From contig JBAXFM010000002.1 of assembly GCA_037139855.1 (NCBI GenBank), positions 1 through 52,213 of the forward strand: 52,213 nucleotides of DNA, read 5' to 3'. Below, piece by piece: positions 16,804 through 25,417 of the stretch. The notes below the pieces were generated by a model. The model had not been told where the DNA came from and made no database searches. It saw nothing but the letters and a program-made list of their open reading frames with translations. Both the position numbers and the translations under genes were made by a program. Source of the stretch: CAIVAT01 sp037139855. Its GTDB lineage: Bacteria > Bacteroidota > Bacteroidia > Bacteroidales > FEN-979. Within the stretch, counting starts at the first letter, position 1. The number at the start of each line of letters is the position of its first letter.

Positions 16804-19269
16804 CTATTTATCATAGGTTAATTTCAGCGGATTCTTCACCTGCTCTTTCAGAAGCGCCAGATCCCTGATCTCCTGCATCTCATCGATATAATGGAACGTC
16901 AGCCCCTGGATATATTCCGGTTTGATCTCTTCAATATCCTTTTTATTCTCTTTTGACAAAATAATATCGGTGAGATTTGCCCGTCGCGCGGCAAGCATCT
17001 TTTCCTTGATCCCTCCTACCGGCAACACTTTGCCACGCAAAGTAATTTCACCGGTCATGGCAAGGCGCTCGCCCACTTTGAATTGGGTAAAAGCAGAAGC
17101 CAGAGCCGTAAACATGGTAATCCCGGCCGAAGGTCCGTCTTTGGGTGTTGCCCCTTCCGGAACATGAATATGCACACTCCAGTGCTGAAATACCCCGGGA
17201 TCGATTCCAAATACTTCAGAATGAGCTTTCAGATAAGCCAGTGCGATAGAGGCAGATTCTTTCATCACATCTCCGAGGTTTCCCGTCAGGGTAAGCTCCC
17301 CTTTTCCCCTGCTCAGGCTGACTTCAACAAAAAGTATTTCGCCACCGGCCATGGTCCATGCCAACCCGGTAACAACACCGGCAACATCATTGGAGATATA
17401 CTTGTCGGCCTGAAATATGGGAATACCCATGATCTTTTTGAGATCGGCCGGAACAAGTTTTTTGTTAAACTTTTCCCTGGAAACAATGGCGATCACCTTA
17501 CTGCGGATTACCTTGGCAATGCTCTTTTCAAGCATGCGCACGCCCGATTCCCGTGTGTAATCCTCAATGATTTTGGTTATCAGATCATCGCTGAACTGAA
17601 GCTGGTTTTTCTTGATTCCATGTTCCAGAAACTGTTTGGGTAACAGATGTCGTTTGGCAATCTCCAACTTCTCCTCCACCAGATATCCGGGGATGTCGAT
17701 TATTTCCATCCTGTCGCGCAAAGCAGGGTGGATGGTACTCAGCGTGTTGGCAGTGGCTATAAACATAATCCGGGAAAGATCATATTCAATCTCCAGATAA
17801 TTGTCATAAAAAGTGCTGTTCTGTTCAGGATCAAGCACTTCAAGCAAAGCAGCCTGGGGATCTCCATTGATGTTCATCCCCATCACCTTGTCGATTTCGT
17901 CTAATACAAAAACCGGGTTCGATGATTTGGTCTTTTTCAGACTTTGCAATATACGGCCAGGCATTGCGCCAATGTATGTTTTGCGGTGACCCCGAAGTTC
18001 CGATTCATCGCGGAGTCCGCCCAATGACATGCGGGTATATTTGCGTCCGAGCGCCCGGGCAATGCTTTTCCCCAGTGATGTTTTTCCAACCCCCGGAGGG
18101 CCAACCAGGCACAATATCGGTGATTTAAGGTCGCGTTTCAGTTTGATTACAGCGAGATGTTCGATGATGCGTTCTTTAACCTTTTCCAATCCAAAATGGT
18201 CTTCGTCAAGCACTTGCTGAGCATGGTGCAGATCAAGATTATCGGGTGTAAACTCCCCCCAGGGAAGTTGCACAAGGGTTTCAAGGTAGTTGGTTTGGAT
18301 GGAATATTCAGCGGCCATCGGATGCATCCGCTGCAATTTGCTCATCTCCTTTTCAAAGACGTCGGAAACTTCTTTTGCCCATTTCTTATCTTTTGCCTGT
18401 TCACGCAGCGCATTAATTTCCTGGGAATTGGGACTTCCGCCAAGTTCTTCCTGGATGGTTTTCAACTGTTGATTCAGCAAAAAATCACGCTGTTGTTTAT
18501 CCATGTCAGTTTTAACCTTATTCTGAATCTGCTGTTTCAGATCGGCTACCTGAAGCTCTTTGGTTAACAGGGTAAGGACTAGATTTGCACAATCAACTAA
18601 ATCGGCAACTTCCAGCAATTTTTGTTTCTCGATCAGATCAACATTCAGGTTCGATGAAATAAAATGAACCAGAAATGAGGGTGATTCAATATTCTTGATG
18701 GCAAAAGCAGCCTCCGATGGAATATTGGGGGATTTTGTAATGATTTGAATGGCAAGATCTTTCAGGGAGGCAATGAGTGCGCTGAATTCCCCATTGTCGG
18801 TAGGAATGTTCACAGGAGCCTCGAAGGCTGTTACGGAAGCCATGATATAGGGTTCCGACTGGATCATTTCATTAATCGCAAAACGCCGTTTGCCTTGAAT
18901 AATGGCAGTATTGCTTCCATCGGGCATCTGTAAAATCTTGATGATGTATGCTACGGTGCCTATTTTGTTCAGGTCATCAAATTCAGGGTCTTCAACGTTG
19001 GCATCTTTTTGAGAAACTACTCCGATGATACGGGTTCCTTTGTAATACTCACGGATAAGTTTGATTGACTTGTCACGGCCAACGGTGATGGGAATTACTA
19101 CACCCGGAAAAAGAACGGTATTGCGCAACGGAAGAATCGGAAGAACCTCGGGAACCTCCTCGGTATTCATCGTTTCTTCATCCTCCGATGACAATAAAGG
19201 AATAAATTCTGTTTCCGAATCAATCAGGTCAGAAAACATCAGTGAGTTATGCTCCATTTGATTATTCAT
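16804..19269 (-). CDS. lon: ATP-dependent protease Lon
   Basis: 821 residues, standard LonA length. Cytoplasmic quality-control protease. An N-terminal substrate-binding domain starts at about 45 (LPILPLRNTVLFPGVVIPI). The AAA+ module has Walker A GPPGVGKTSLG and Walker B VFVLDEIDK. The C-terminal protease domain carries the catalytic Ser (about 714, in PKDGPSAG) and Lys (about 757, in GGIKEKMLAA). The start is MNNQMEHN at 19269, with a second Met four codons later. It is preceded by a 92-base gap with a small hairpin (19298-19316). No CIRCE or other heat-shock operator is recognisable. Confidence 0.97.
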   Translation of the reverse strand: MNNQMEHNSLMFSDLIDSETEFIPLLSSEDEETMNTEEVPEVLPILPLRNTVLFPGVVIPITVGRDKSIKLIREYYKGTRIIGVVSQKDANVEDPEFDDLNKIGTVAYIIKILQMPDGSNTAIIQGKRRFAINEMIQSEPYIMASVTAFEAPVNIPTDNGEFSALIASLKDLAIQIITKSPNIPSEAAFAIKNIESPSFLVHFISSNLNVDLIEKQKLLEVADLVDCANLVLTLLTKELQVADLKQQIQNKVKTDMDKQQRDFLLNQQLKTIQEELGGSPNSQEINALREQAKDKKWAKEVSDVFEKEMSKLQRMHPMAAEYSIQTNYLETLVQLPWGEFTPDNLDLHHAQQVLDEDHFGLEKVKERIIEHLAVIKLKRDLKSPILCLVGPPGVGKTSLGKSIARALGRKYTRMSLGGLRDESELRGHRKTYIGAMPGRILQSLKKTKSSNPVFVLDEIDKVMGMNINGDPQAALLEVLDPEQNSTFYDNYLEIEYDLSRIMFIATANTLSTIHPALRDRMEIIDIPGYLVEEKLEIAKRHLLPKQFLEHGIKKNQLQFSDDLITKIIEDYTRESGVRMLEKSIAKVIRSKVIAIVSREKFNKKLVPADLKKIMGIPIFQADKYISNDVAGVVTGLAWTMAGGEILFVEVSLSRGKGELTLTGNLGDVMKESASIALAYLKAHSEVFGIDPGVFQHWSVHIHVPEGATPKDGPSAGITMFTALASAFTQFKVGERLAMTGEITLRGKVLPVGGIKEKMLAARRANLTDIILSKENKKDIEEIKPEYIQGLTFHYIDEMQEIRDLALLKEQVKNPLKLTYDK

Positions 19270-19297
19270 ATTTTTCGAAAAGACAATATATCATTTA

Positions 19298-19316
19298 CCC
19301 CGAAAAACTTCAGGGG
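19298..19316 (-). other. Small hairpin upstream of lon
   Basis: CCCC-GAA, loop AAAC, TTC-A-GGGG forms a 7-pair stem with one bulged base. It lies 28 bases before the lon start and 46 bases after the previous gene. There is no U tract, so it is a weak terminator at best; a role in the lon leader is possible. Confidence 0.3.
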
Positions 19317-19361
19317 AAATGATTATGACAATAAATGTGCCACGAAATTGGTGACTACATT

Positions 19362-20552
19362 TTAAAGGAATTTGTTCTTCAGGGTAATGGTGTAAACACT
19401 TGTGAGGAGATCTCTTTCAACTTCATCAAAAGTACGACGGCGGCGTTTAAATACAATTTCAGCCACCTCCATTGCCTTTTTAATACTGTAATTGGTATGA
19501 CCGGCAGTACCTCCCCAGGTAAAGGAAGGAACAAAGTTGCGCTGGAAACCAGAACCAAAAACATTAGCGCTTACCCCAACAACGGTACCGGTGTTGAACA
19601 TGGTGTTTATGGCGCATTTTGAATGATCGCCCATAATCAGTCCACAAAATTGCAGATGGGTGTTGATAAAGGTTTGTTTGCCATAACTCCAGATCCGCAC
19701 GTGGTCATAGGTGTTTTTCAGATTGGAGGTATTTGTATCGGCTCCAAGATTGCACCACTCCCCGATAACTGAATGCCCCAGGAAACCATCGTGGGCTTTA
19801 TTTGAAAAACCAAAAAGGACCGAATTGTTAATTTCTCCGCCTACCCGGCAATAAGGACCCACCGTAGTGGGGCCATAAATTTTGGCAGCCATTTTAACCT
19901 GAGCGCCTTCACACAAGGCAAATGGCCCCCTGATCATGGCGCCTTCCATAATTTCAGTGTCTTTGCCGATGTAAATCGGACCGGTGGTACCGTTGAGGAT
20001 CGCGCACTCAACCTTTGCTCCCTTTTCAATAAAAATATTCTCAGCGCCCAACACTTTATTTGTATCACTAAGCTTTTGCGATTTCCTGCCTTTGGTCAGC
20101 AAGTTAAAATCGTCGATGAGGGAAACTTCATTTTTCGAGAAAATTTCCCAGGTATGATTGATTTTGACGGGCGCTTCCAGTATCTGTATTTCTTCAATAC
20201 CTTCGGAAGCTGCATCGCCGAGGTTGTCGAGTTCTTCGGCAGTTACATGCAAAGCAATAATCGTGTCCTTGTAAACAACTGTTTGATTCGGTTTTAACTG
20301 TTTTATAGCCTCGATAATTTCATCATTCGGACAAATGGAGCCATTGATGAGCACATTTTCTGCCATTTTAACAATGGGAAATTTCCCGCTCAAGTAACTG
20401 TCGGTAAGCGAAGAGGTTGTCGCTTTGAGTCGTTTCTCCCATTTTTCGCGGATGGTGAGAATTCCAACCCTGATATCAGCCACAGGCCGTGTAAAGGTGA
20501 GAGGCAATAAATTTGTCCGGACAATACTTTCATCAAACAGTATGTAATTCAT
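19362..20552 (-). CDS. GlmU-like sugar nucleotidyltransferase with left-handed beta-helix
   Basis: 396 residues. The N-terminal half begins MNYILFDESIVRTNLLPLTFTRPVADIRVGI-type sequence, which characterises a Bacteroidota nucleotidyltransferase-like family related to GlmU (NTP_transf_4). The C-terminal half (about 175-370) shows hexapeptide left-handed beta-helix turns (FIEKGAKVECAILNGTTGPI, VGPYCRVGGEINNSVLFG, HSVIGEWCNLGADTNTSNL). The architecture is that of GlmU-like sugar-phosphate nucleotidyltransferases/acyltransferases, but the nucleotide-binding LAAGxGTRM motif is missing, so the substrate and even the activity are uncertain. It has its own -7 box and lies between rpmE2 and lon. Confidence 0.8.
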   Translation of the reverse strand: MNYILFDESIVRTNLLPLTFTRPVADIRVGILTIREKWEKRLKATTSSLTDSYLSGKFPIVKMAENVLINGSICPNDEIIEAIKQLKPNQTVVYKDTIIALHVTAEELDNLGDAASEGIEEIQILEAPVKINHTWEIFSKNEVSLIDDFNLLTKGRKSQKLSDTNKVLGAENIFIEKGAKVECAILNGTTGPIYIGKDTEIMEGAMIRGPFALCEGAQVKMAAKIYGPTTVGPYCRVGGEINNSVLFGFSNKAHDGFLGHSVIGEWCNLGADTNTSNLKNTYDHVRIWSYGKQTFINTHLQFCGLIMGDHSKCAINTMFNTGTVVGVSANVFGSGFQRNFVPSFTWGGTAGHTNYSIKKAMEVAEIVFKRRRRTFDEVERDLLTSVYTITLKNKFL

Positions 20553-20598
20553 TTTATGGTAGAATTAAGGTATTGATTAGTGTAGCGGTTCTTTCGTG

Positions 20599-20606
20599 CA
20601 AATTTA
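20599..20606 (-). promoter_or_regulatory. -7 promoter box for the nucleotidyltransferase-like gene
   Basis: Minus strand TAAATTTG, matching TAnnTTTG, about 46 bases before the ATG at 20552 and just beyond the terminator of rpmE2. No clear -33 element. Confidence 0.45.
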
Positions 20607-20621
20607 GGAAATTAAACAAAT

Positions 20622-20656
20622 AAAAAAAGAGCCCCCTGTGAAAACGGAAGCCCTTT
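20622..20656 (-). terminator. Rho-independent terminator of rpmE2
   Basis: On the minus strand AAAGGGCTTCC (20646-20656) pairs with GGGGGCTCTTT (20626-20636) through an 11-pair stem that includes G-T pairs, with a 9-base loop. A run of seven T (minus strand, 20622-20628) follows or overlaps the stem base. It begins 22 bases after the L31 stop codon. Confidence 0.7.
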
Positions 20657-20677
20657 AAAGAATATTGTAGCAAAGGT

Positions 20678-20950
20678 TTATTTACCAGCTGCGTTTCTGT
20701 CGATATGTTTCTGGTACCTGCTTTTGAATTTATCCACACGACCGGCAGTGTCAACCAATTTCATTTTACCAGTATAGAAAGGATGTGAAGTATGGGAAAT
20801 TTCCAACTTGATCACCGGGTACTCTTTGCCATCTTCCCAAACGATGGTTTCCTTTGTTTTTACGGTTGATTTCGAAAGAAAAGTGTATTCGTTAGACATA
20901 TCTTTGAATACGACCAGTCTGTAATCTTTCGGATGAATATCTTTTTTCAT
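20678..20950 (-). CDS. rpmE2: Ribosomal protein L31 type B
   Basis: 90 residues. MKKDIHPKDYRLVVFKDMSN and SHTSHPFYTGKMKLVDTAGRVDKFKSRY are typical of bL31 in the large ribosomal subunit. It lacks the CxxC zinc pair of type A L31, which is the definition of the zinc-independent type B form. It is monocistronic: its own consensus promoter lies at 20977-21007 and a terminator follows the stop. Confidence 0.96.
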   Translation of the reverse strand: MKKDIHPKDYRLVVFKDMSNEYTFLSKSTVKTKETIVWEDGKEYPVIKLEISHTSHPFYTGKMKLVDTAGRVDKFKSRYQKHIDRNAAGK

Positions 20951-20976
20951 TGCAATGTGGTATTTTTATGAGGGTG

Positions 20977-21007
20977 CAAAATTAATGATTATAAATTGAT
21001 TTCCAAA
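20977..21007 (-). promoter_or_regulatory. Promoter for rpmE2
   Basis: Minus strand TTTG (21004-21007), 19-base spacer, TAATTTTG (20977-20984): one of the best Bacteroidota promoter matches in the window. The predicted leader is about 22 bases. Confidence 0.75.
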
Positions 21008-21025
21008 GATTTTTTCATATCAATT

Positions 21026-22066
21026 TCAAGAAAGTAAAAACTCCATGGTATCTGTTTGATCTGCATAATCCCATAAAGCCGGATTTTGTCCTTCACCCGG
21101 GCTTAACGCTTTGATACCTAAGGACATTTTGCTTATCACGCATTGAATGGATGTCAGGTTTTGAATGATCCGTTCGGCCACCTCCTCCGGGTTGTCGTAA
21201 AATTCGTAATGCAGAACGGCGATGGGCGAGGCAATTTCCGGGTCTTCTTTCAGCAAGATAAACCCGGTATCAATGAATGGAACTTGTGCAACCATGAATA
21301 TTGATTTGAAATAATCATAGTTGTTGCGGTATTTATGATGATTTGCAAAGTAGTCATACTTACCCAGCGCATGAATCAGCGGTTCGAAAATATACCCTGA
21401 CGGCATATAAATTTTCGAAATGCTGCGGCATCCCATGCCGAAAAACAACATGATATCGTCCGCAAGGCATTGCAATTCTTCTTTGGTTTCGTGGCCGGAT
21501 AAAACAGCAATGCTGTTTCGGTTTTTCCGGATGATGTGGGGATACCTGCCAAAATAAAATTCAAAATACCGGGAGGTATTCGTGTTTCCGGTGGCAATGA
21601 TGGCATCGAAATTTTCAAGTTTGCCGGAAGTAAAAGCAATATTTTCCTGCCATTCAGGCATGTGCCGGGAAAGAATGTTTGCCATTGCTGGTAAAAGCTG
21701 GTCATCGGAGGATGACAATTTAGCGTTCAGTTGATGACCCGACATTAAAACGCACAGGAAATCATGAAACCCCACTGCCGGGATGTTTCCAGCCATCACG
21801 ACTCCGAATTTCTTCTGAGTATGAACACTTTCTATTTTTACTGCATACGCCGATAACCAGCGTTCCAGGTTTTCACGCGTCAATACCTGCCCTAAGTTGT
21901 TTAAAGCAATTGCAATGTGGTTGGGGGTGAACCAGGGGTTGCGTTCCGATGCCAGCCGGGCTGCCTCAACAAGCAACACCATGTCAGCCTCTACAGAGTT
22001 TTGAGGATAGCTGCGCAGCAAGTCACCGAGGATTTCAAAGGATTTGATACGGTTGGCCAGGGTCAT
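21026..22066 (-). CDS. LuxC-like acyl-CoA reductase
   Basis: 346 residues from the ATG at 22064-22066 (MTLANRIKSFEILGDLL). A start at 22114 would lie upstream of the promoter-like box and is rejected. The protein matches the acyl-CoA reductase LuxC family (PF05893) of the aldehyde dehydrogenase superfamily: GVVMAGNIPAVGFHDFL, FDAIIATGNTNTSRYF, and a cysteine in FFGMGCRSISKIY that fits the acyl-accepting nucleophile. Such enzymes reduce acyl-CoA or acyl-enzyme to aldehyde. The partner gene often found next to it in Bacteroidota, a 4Fe-4S ferredoxin, is not here. It is divergent from the secreted unknown and the serine genes; physiological role unknown. Confidence 0.85.
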   Translation of the reverse strand: MTLANRIKSFEILGDLLRSYPQNSVEADMVLLVEAARLASERNPWFTPNHIAIALNNLGQVLTRENLERWLSAYAVKIESVHTQKKFGVVMAGNIPAVGFHDFLCVLMSGHQLNAKLSSSDDQLLPAMANILSRHMPEWQENIAFTSGKLENFDAIIATGNTNTSRYFEFYFGRYPHIIRKNRNSIAVLSGHETKEELQCLADDIMLFFGMGCRSISKIYMPSGYIFEPLIHALGKYDYFANHHKYRNNYDYFKSIFMVAQVPFIDTGFILLKEDPEIASPIAVLHYEFYDNPEEVAERIIQNLTSIQCVISKMSLGIKALSPGEGQNPALWDYADQTDTMEFLLS

Positions 22067-22080
22067 GCGGGGATTTTTTG

Positions 22081-22088
22081 CAAAGATA
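22081..22088 (-). promoter_or_regulatory. -7 promoter box for the acyl-CoA reductase gene
   Basis: Minus strand TATCTTTG fits TAnnTTTG and lies 14 bases before the ATG at 22066. It supports this start over the one at 22114. Confidence 0.45.
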
Positions 22089-22122
22089 GGGGAAATTGGG
22101 TGAACAGCCCCCATCCCTGGCT

Positions 22123-22142
22123 CTTCCCCCAGGCGGGGGAAG
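22123..22142. repeat. Perfect GC-rich palindrome
   Basis: CTTCCCCC, loop AGGC, GGGGGAAG: an 8-pair perfect stem with a 4-base loop in the 202-base gap between divergent genes. It is far richer in GC than the surrounding DNA, resembles REP-type hairpins common between Bacteroidota genes, and is not flanked by a U tract on either strand. Confidence 0.6.
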
Positions 22143-22218
22143 GGAGGATCGGCGTAGCCATTTTTCTGATGTAATCAAAGGTGGCACATCCAAAATTCCA
22201 AATTCGGAACAATGTATT

Positions 22219-22226
22219 TAACTTTG
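22219..22226 (+). promoter_or_regulatory. -7 promoter box for the secreted unknown gene
   Basis: TAACTTTG fits TAnnTTTG, 42 bases before the ATG at 22269. No TTG at the -33 position. Confidence 0.45.
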
Positions 22227-22268
22227 CTGTGTTCTATTTAACGGCTTTCATATTAATACCAGTTGAAA

Positions 22269-23180
22269 ATGAAATTAAGCGTGTTGCTATTCTCCTTCAT
22301 TTTAGCCTTGATTACCGGAAACTCCTCCCCCCTTTCCGCCCAGCATTTTCAAACCATCCATCAGGCTGAAGATTCCCTGAAATCGATCCTCACCTCTTTA
22401 AACCAGGCGAAAGATGACAGCGCTAAAAATATATTCAATCAAATGTTTGCGAATATATTATCTGAGGCGCTTCAATTTCCTTCTTCTGACAATTACCCGT
22501 TTGATTCGCTTAAAACGCTCATTAAAATTACTTCTCCTGACAACAAATTCAGGATTTTCCACTGGAATCTTCCAACTGCTGACGGGAAACACCGGTACTA
22601 TGGCTTTATAAAGCTTCTTAATCAGGAGCCACCCATGATTTATCGACTTACCGACAAATCCGACTCGCTGCCCTCACCGGACACAGCCCTCCTTGACAAC
22701 CTGCATTGGTTCGGCGCATTGTATTATAAGATCATCCCCGGTGAGACAGCTTCGGGTGAACAAATTTACACCCTGCTTGGGTGGGCAGGCGAAAACACAC
22801 TGATAACCCAAAAAGTCATTGAGGTGCTTACCTTTGATGATCATGGCAGCCCTCATTTCGGACTGAGAATTTTTCCTGATTATAAGGGAGGAAACATGGC
22901 CAGGATTATATTCAGGTACTCAGCTGCCACATCTATGTCGCTGAAATACGAGTTGCAGCCCATGGCAACCAGGCAGAAATATAACAGCAAAAAAAGGGCG
23001 TTTGACTATACTGTTGGTGAAGTCCGCATGATTATCGCCGACAGGATGGTTCCTCCCGATCCCCGGATGGAAGGTCAGTATCAGTTTTATGTTGCCTCAG
23101 GCGATGTATTTGATGGCTTTTTGTTTAAGCAGAACCATTGGGCCTTTATTGCCGGAATCGACGCACGAAATAAAAATTGA
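22269..23180 (+). CDS. Secreted protein of unknown function
   Basis: 303 residues from the ATG at 22269; a TTG two codons earlier is also possible. A clear signal peptide (MKLSVLLFSFILALITG to PLSAQ) exports it. The mature part has no motif I recognise: an N-terminal helical segment rich in Asp/Ser/Lys (about 30-75), then a beta-rich region with RIFHWNLPTADGKHRYYGFI, YTLLGWAGENTLITQKVIEVL and KYNSKKRAFDYTVGEVRMIIADRM. There is no T9SS tail or lipobox, so periplasmic localisation is most likely. It precedes serC by 106 bases; cotranscription is unlikely but not excluded. Confidence 0.75.
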   Translation: MKLSVLLFSFILALITGNSSPLSAQHFQTIHQAEDSLKSILTSLNQAKDDSAKNIFNQMFANILSEALQFPSSDNYPFDSLKTLIKITSPDNKFRIFHWNLPTADGKHRYYGFIKLLNQEPPMIYRLTDKSDSLPSPDTALLDNLHWFGALYYKIIPGETASGEQIYTLLGWAGENTLITQKVIEVLTFDDHGSPHFGLRIFPDYKGGNMARIIFRYSAATSMSLKYELQPMATRQKYNSKKRAFDYTVGEVRMIIADRMVPPDPRMEGQYQFYVASGDVFDGFLFKQNHWAFIAGIDARNKN

Positions 23181-23286
23181 CAATTTTTGGTTTTTTTTGA
23201 ATTACCTTCAAATTTATTTACTTTGTTTTCTTATTATTGCAGTACTAAATCCAACACTGCAGATCTTAACTTAAAACCTTCATTTT

Positions 23287-24357
23287 ATGAAAAAGTACAA
23301 CTTTAACGCAGGTCCCTCTATCCTTCCCCGCATTGCTGTGGAAAACTCAGCCAAAGCCATTCTCGACCTAAATGGCATCGGCTTATCGTTGCTTGAAATA
23401 TCTCATCGCAGCAAAGATTTTCAAGCCATTCTTGATGAAACGGTAGCCCTGTTTCATGAACTTCTTAACATTCCTGAAGGGTATCAGGTGATTTTTCTTG
23501 GCGGAGGCGCCAGCATGCAATTCTGCATGATCCCCTATAACTTTCTGAATAAAAAAGCGGCTTACCTCGAAACAGGTGTATGGGCCCAGAAGGCCATCAA
23601 AGAGGCAAAGTTTTTTGGCGAGGTCAATGTGGTTGCAACTTCTGCCGATAAAAATTTCTGTTATGTCCCTACCGGATATACCATTCCGGCAGATGCCGAT
23701 TATTTCCACATCACTACCAACAATACTATTTACGGTTCAGAAATCAGGGTTGACATGGACAGTCCTGTGCCTTTGATTGCCGATATGTCATCAGATATCC
23801 TCAGTCGTCCGGTCGATGTTTCCAAATATGCCATGATTTACGGGGGCGCTCAGAAAAACCTGGGTCCTGCAGGCGTTACTTTTGTGATTATCAAAGAGGA
23901 TTTACTGGTAAAAGCTGATCGGAAAATTCCAACCATGCTTAACTATTCAACCCATACCAAAGAACCTTCGCTTTACAATACTCCTCCTGTTTTCGCGATC
24001 TTTACCTGCCTCGAAACATTGCGCTGGATTAAAAGTCTCGGTGGTGTAAAAGCCGTGGAAGCCATGAATATCGCGAAAGCCAATCTTTTATACGATGCCA
24101 TCGACAACAGCAAAATTTTCGTTGGAACCGTTGCAAAAGAGAGTCGGTCGCTGATGAATATTTGTTTCGTGATGAAAGATGCCTACAAAGACAAGGAAGA
24201 TGCTTTTATGGAATTTTCAAAAACCAAAGGAATGATCGGGATCAAGGGTCACAGATCAGTTGGAGGTTTCAGAGCTTCAGTCTACAATGCCATGCCGATT
24301 GAAAGTGTGCAGGCCCTGGTTGATGCCATGAACGAATTTGAAAAAATAAACGCTTAA
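23287..24357 (+). CDS. serC: Phosphoserine aminotransferase
   Basis: 356 residues, standard length. Converts 3-phosphohydroxypyruvate to phosphoserine using glutamate, the second step of serine synthesis; also used in pyridoxal phosphate synthesis in some bacteria. Motifs: KYNFNAGPSILP at the N terminus, ISHRSKDF, VIFLGGGASMQFCMIPYN, and the PLP lysine in YGGAQKNLGPAGVTFVII; the C-terminal GHRSVGGFRASVYNAMP binds the phosphate. First gene of the serine operon, with serA 51 bases downstream beyond a hairpin. Confidence 0.97.
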   Translation: MKKYNFNAGPSILPRIAVENSAKAILDLNGIGLSLLEISHRSKDFQAILDETVALFHELLNIPEGYQVIFLGGGASMQFCMIPYNFLNKKAAYLETGVWAQKAIKEAKFFGEVNVVATSADKNFCYVPTGYTIPADADYFHITTNNTIYGSEIRVDMDSPVPLIADMSSDILSRPVDVSKYAMIYGGAQKNLGPAGVTFVIIKEDLLVKADRKIPTMLNYSTHTKEPSLYNTPPVFAIFTCLETLRWIKSLGGVKAVEAMNIAKANLLYDAIDNSKIFVGTVAKESRSLMNICFVMKDAYKDKEDAFMEFSKTKGMIGIKGHRSVGGFRASVYNAMPIESVQALVDAMNEFEKINA

Positions 24358-24370
24358 GTATGTCTTATAA

Positions 24371-24390
24371 CCTCATCCTTCAGGATGAGG
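24371..24390 (+). other. Intercistronic hairpin between serC and serA
   Basis: CCTCATCC, loop TTCA, GGATGAGG: a perfect 8-pair stem with a 4-base loop, 13 bases after the serC stop and 18 bases before the serA ATG. No U tract follows, so it is more likely an mRNA-stability or partial-termination element, or a small repeat, than a full terminator. Confidence 0.55.
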
Positions 24391-24408
24391 CTCTTAAACC
24401 AAAATCAT

Positions 24409-25332
24409 ATGACAAAAGTATTGGTTGCTACGGATAAGCCATTTGCGGCTTCCGCAGTAAAAGGTATCCGCAAAGTGGTAGAAGATGCCGGATTCGAGTT
24501 AGTACTATTAGAAAATTATACAAGCCAGGACGATTTCATCAAAGCGGTGGAAGATGTTGATGCTGTGATCATCCGAAGTGATAAAGCTGACAAAGCCGTT
24601 ATTGAAGCCGGCGCCAGACTGAAAATTATTGTCCGTGCCGGCGCTGGTTATGATAACATCGACCTCCAGGCTGCTACGGCCAAAGGGGTGGTTGCGATGA
24701 ATACCCCCGGTCAGAATTCCAACGCAGTTGCAGAACTTGCACTGGGTATGATGGTCTATTACGCCCGTGGATTCTTCAATGGCAAATCAGGCAGCGAACT
24801 GATGGGTAAAAAACTGGGTATTCATGCCTACGGATTTGTGGGAAAAAATGTTGCCCGCATTGCTAAGGGGTTTGGCATGGAAGTTTATGCCTTCGATCCG
24901 TTTATCTCCCGTCAGGAAATAGAAAAAGATGGCGTGAAGTGGATCGGCACTGTGGAAGAACTATACAGTACCTGCCATTTTATCTCCCTGCACATTCCTG
25001 CCAACAGTCAAACAAAGTTGTCGGTCAACTACGCATTGCTTTCAAGGATGCCGATTCCTGCATGTCTTGTTAATACGGCAAGAGCCGAGGTAATTCACGA
25101 GGCCGACTTGTTGAAAATGTTCCAGGAAAGGAAAGATTTTGCTTACCTTACAGATGTTGAACCCACAAATAAAAGTGAGATTGAAGCCGGTTTTAAAGCC
25201 AAATTCTTTTCTACACCGAAAAAAATGGGAGCCCAAACCGAGGAGGCAAATATAAACGCCGGAATTGCGGCAGCAAGGCAGATTGTCAGCTTTATCAAAG
25301 AAGGGGATAAAACTTTTCAGGTTAATAAATAA
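24409..25332 (+). CDS. serA: D-3-phosphoglycerate dehydrogenase (short form)
   Basis: 307 residues from the ATG at 24409 (MTKVLVATDKPFAASAVKGI); the upstream start at 24385 lies in the hairpin. NAD-dependent D-2-hydroxyacid dehydrogenase lacking the C-terminal ACT domain, so not feedback-regulated in the E. coli manner. Visible: IIVRAGAGYDNIDLQAA, NTPGQNSNAVAELALGMM, the Rossmann GKKLGIHAYGFVGKNVARIA, the catalytic Arg in NTARAEVI and the Glu in DVEPTNKSE. The usual catalytic His of the TPHxG motif is replaced: the sequence reads TPKKMGAQTEEAN (Lys271/272). I recall the same motif in Bacteroides homologues. Linkage to serC makes the phosphoglycerate substrate very likely. Confidence 0.92.
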   Translation: MTKVLVATDKPFAASAVKGIRKVVEDAGFELVLLENYTSQDDFIKAVEDVDAVIIRSDKADKAVIEAGARLKIIVRAGAGYDNIDLQAATAKGVVAMNTPGQNSNAVAELALGMMVYYARGFFNGKSGSELMGKKLGIHAYGFVGKNVARIAKGFGMEVYAFDPFISRQEIEKDGVKWIGTVEELYSTCHFISLHIPANSQTKLSVNYALLSRMPIPACLVNTARAEVIHEADLLKMFQERKDFAYLTDVEPTNKSEIEAGFKAKFFSTPKKMGAQTEEANINAGIAAARQIVSFIKEGDKTFQVNK

Positions 25333-25417
25333 CCCATTGGTTTAAATTTTACCTATTATTGCACGCTAAAAGGATTAATCATCTTAAACTTAATCATTAA
25401 CTAAAAGAGCTGAAACC

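Noticed and set aside
17083..17643. 186-codon open frame on the plus strand
   Set aside because: Antisense to lon; lon is complete and the shadow has no start region or recognisable motif.
22067..22114. Longer start of the acyl-CoA reductase (16 extra residues)
   Set aside because: It would begin upstream of the TATCTTTG box at 22081-22088, and the extra residues are not typical of the family.
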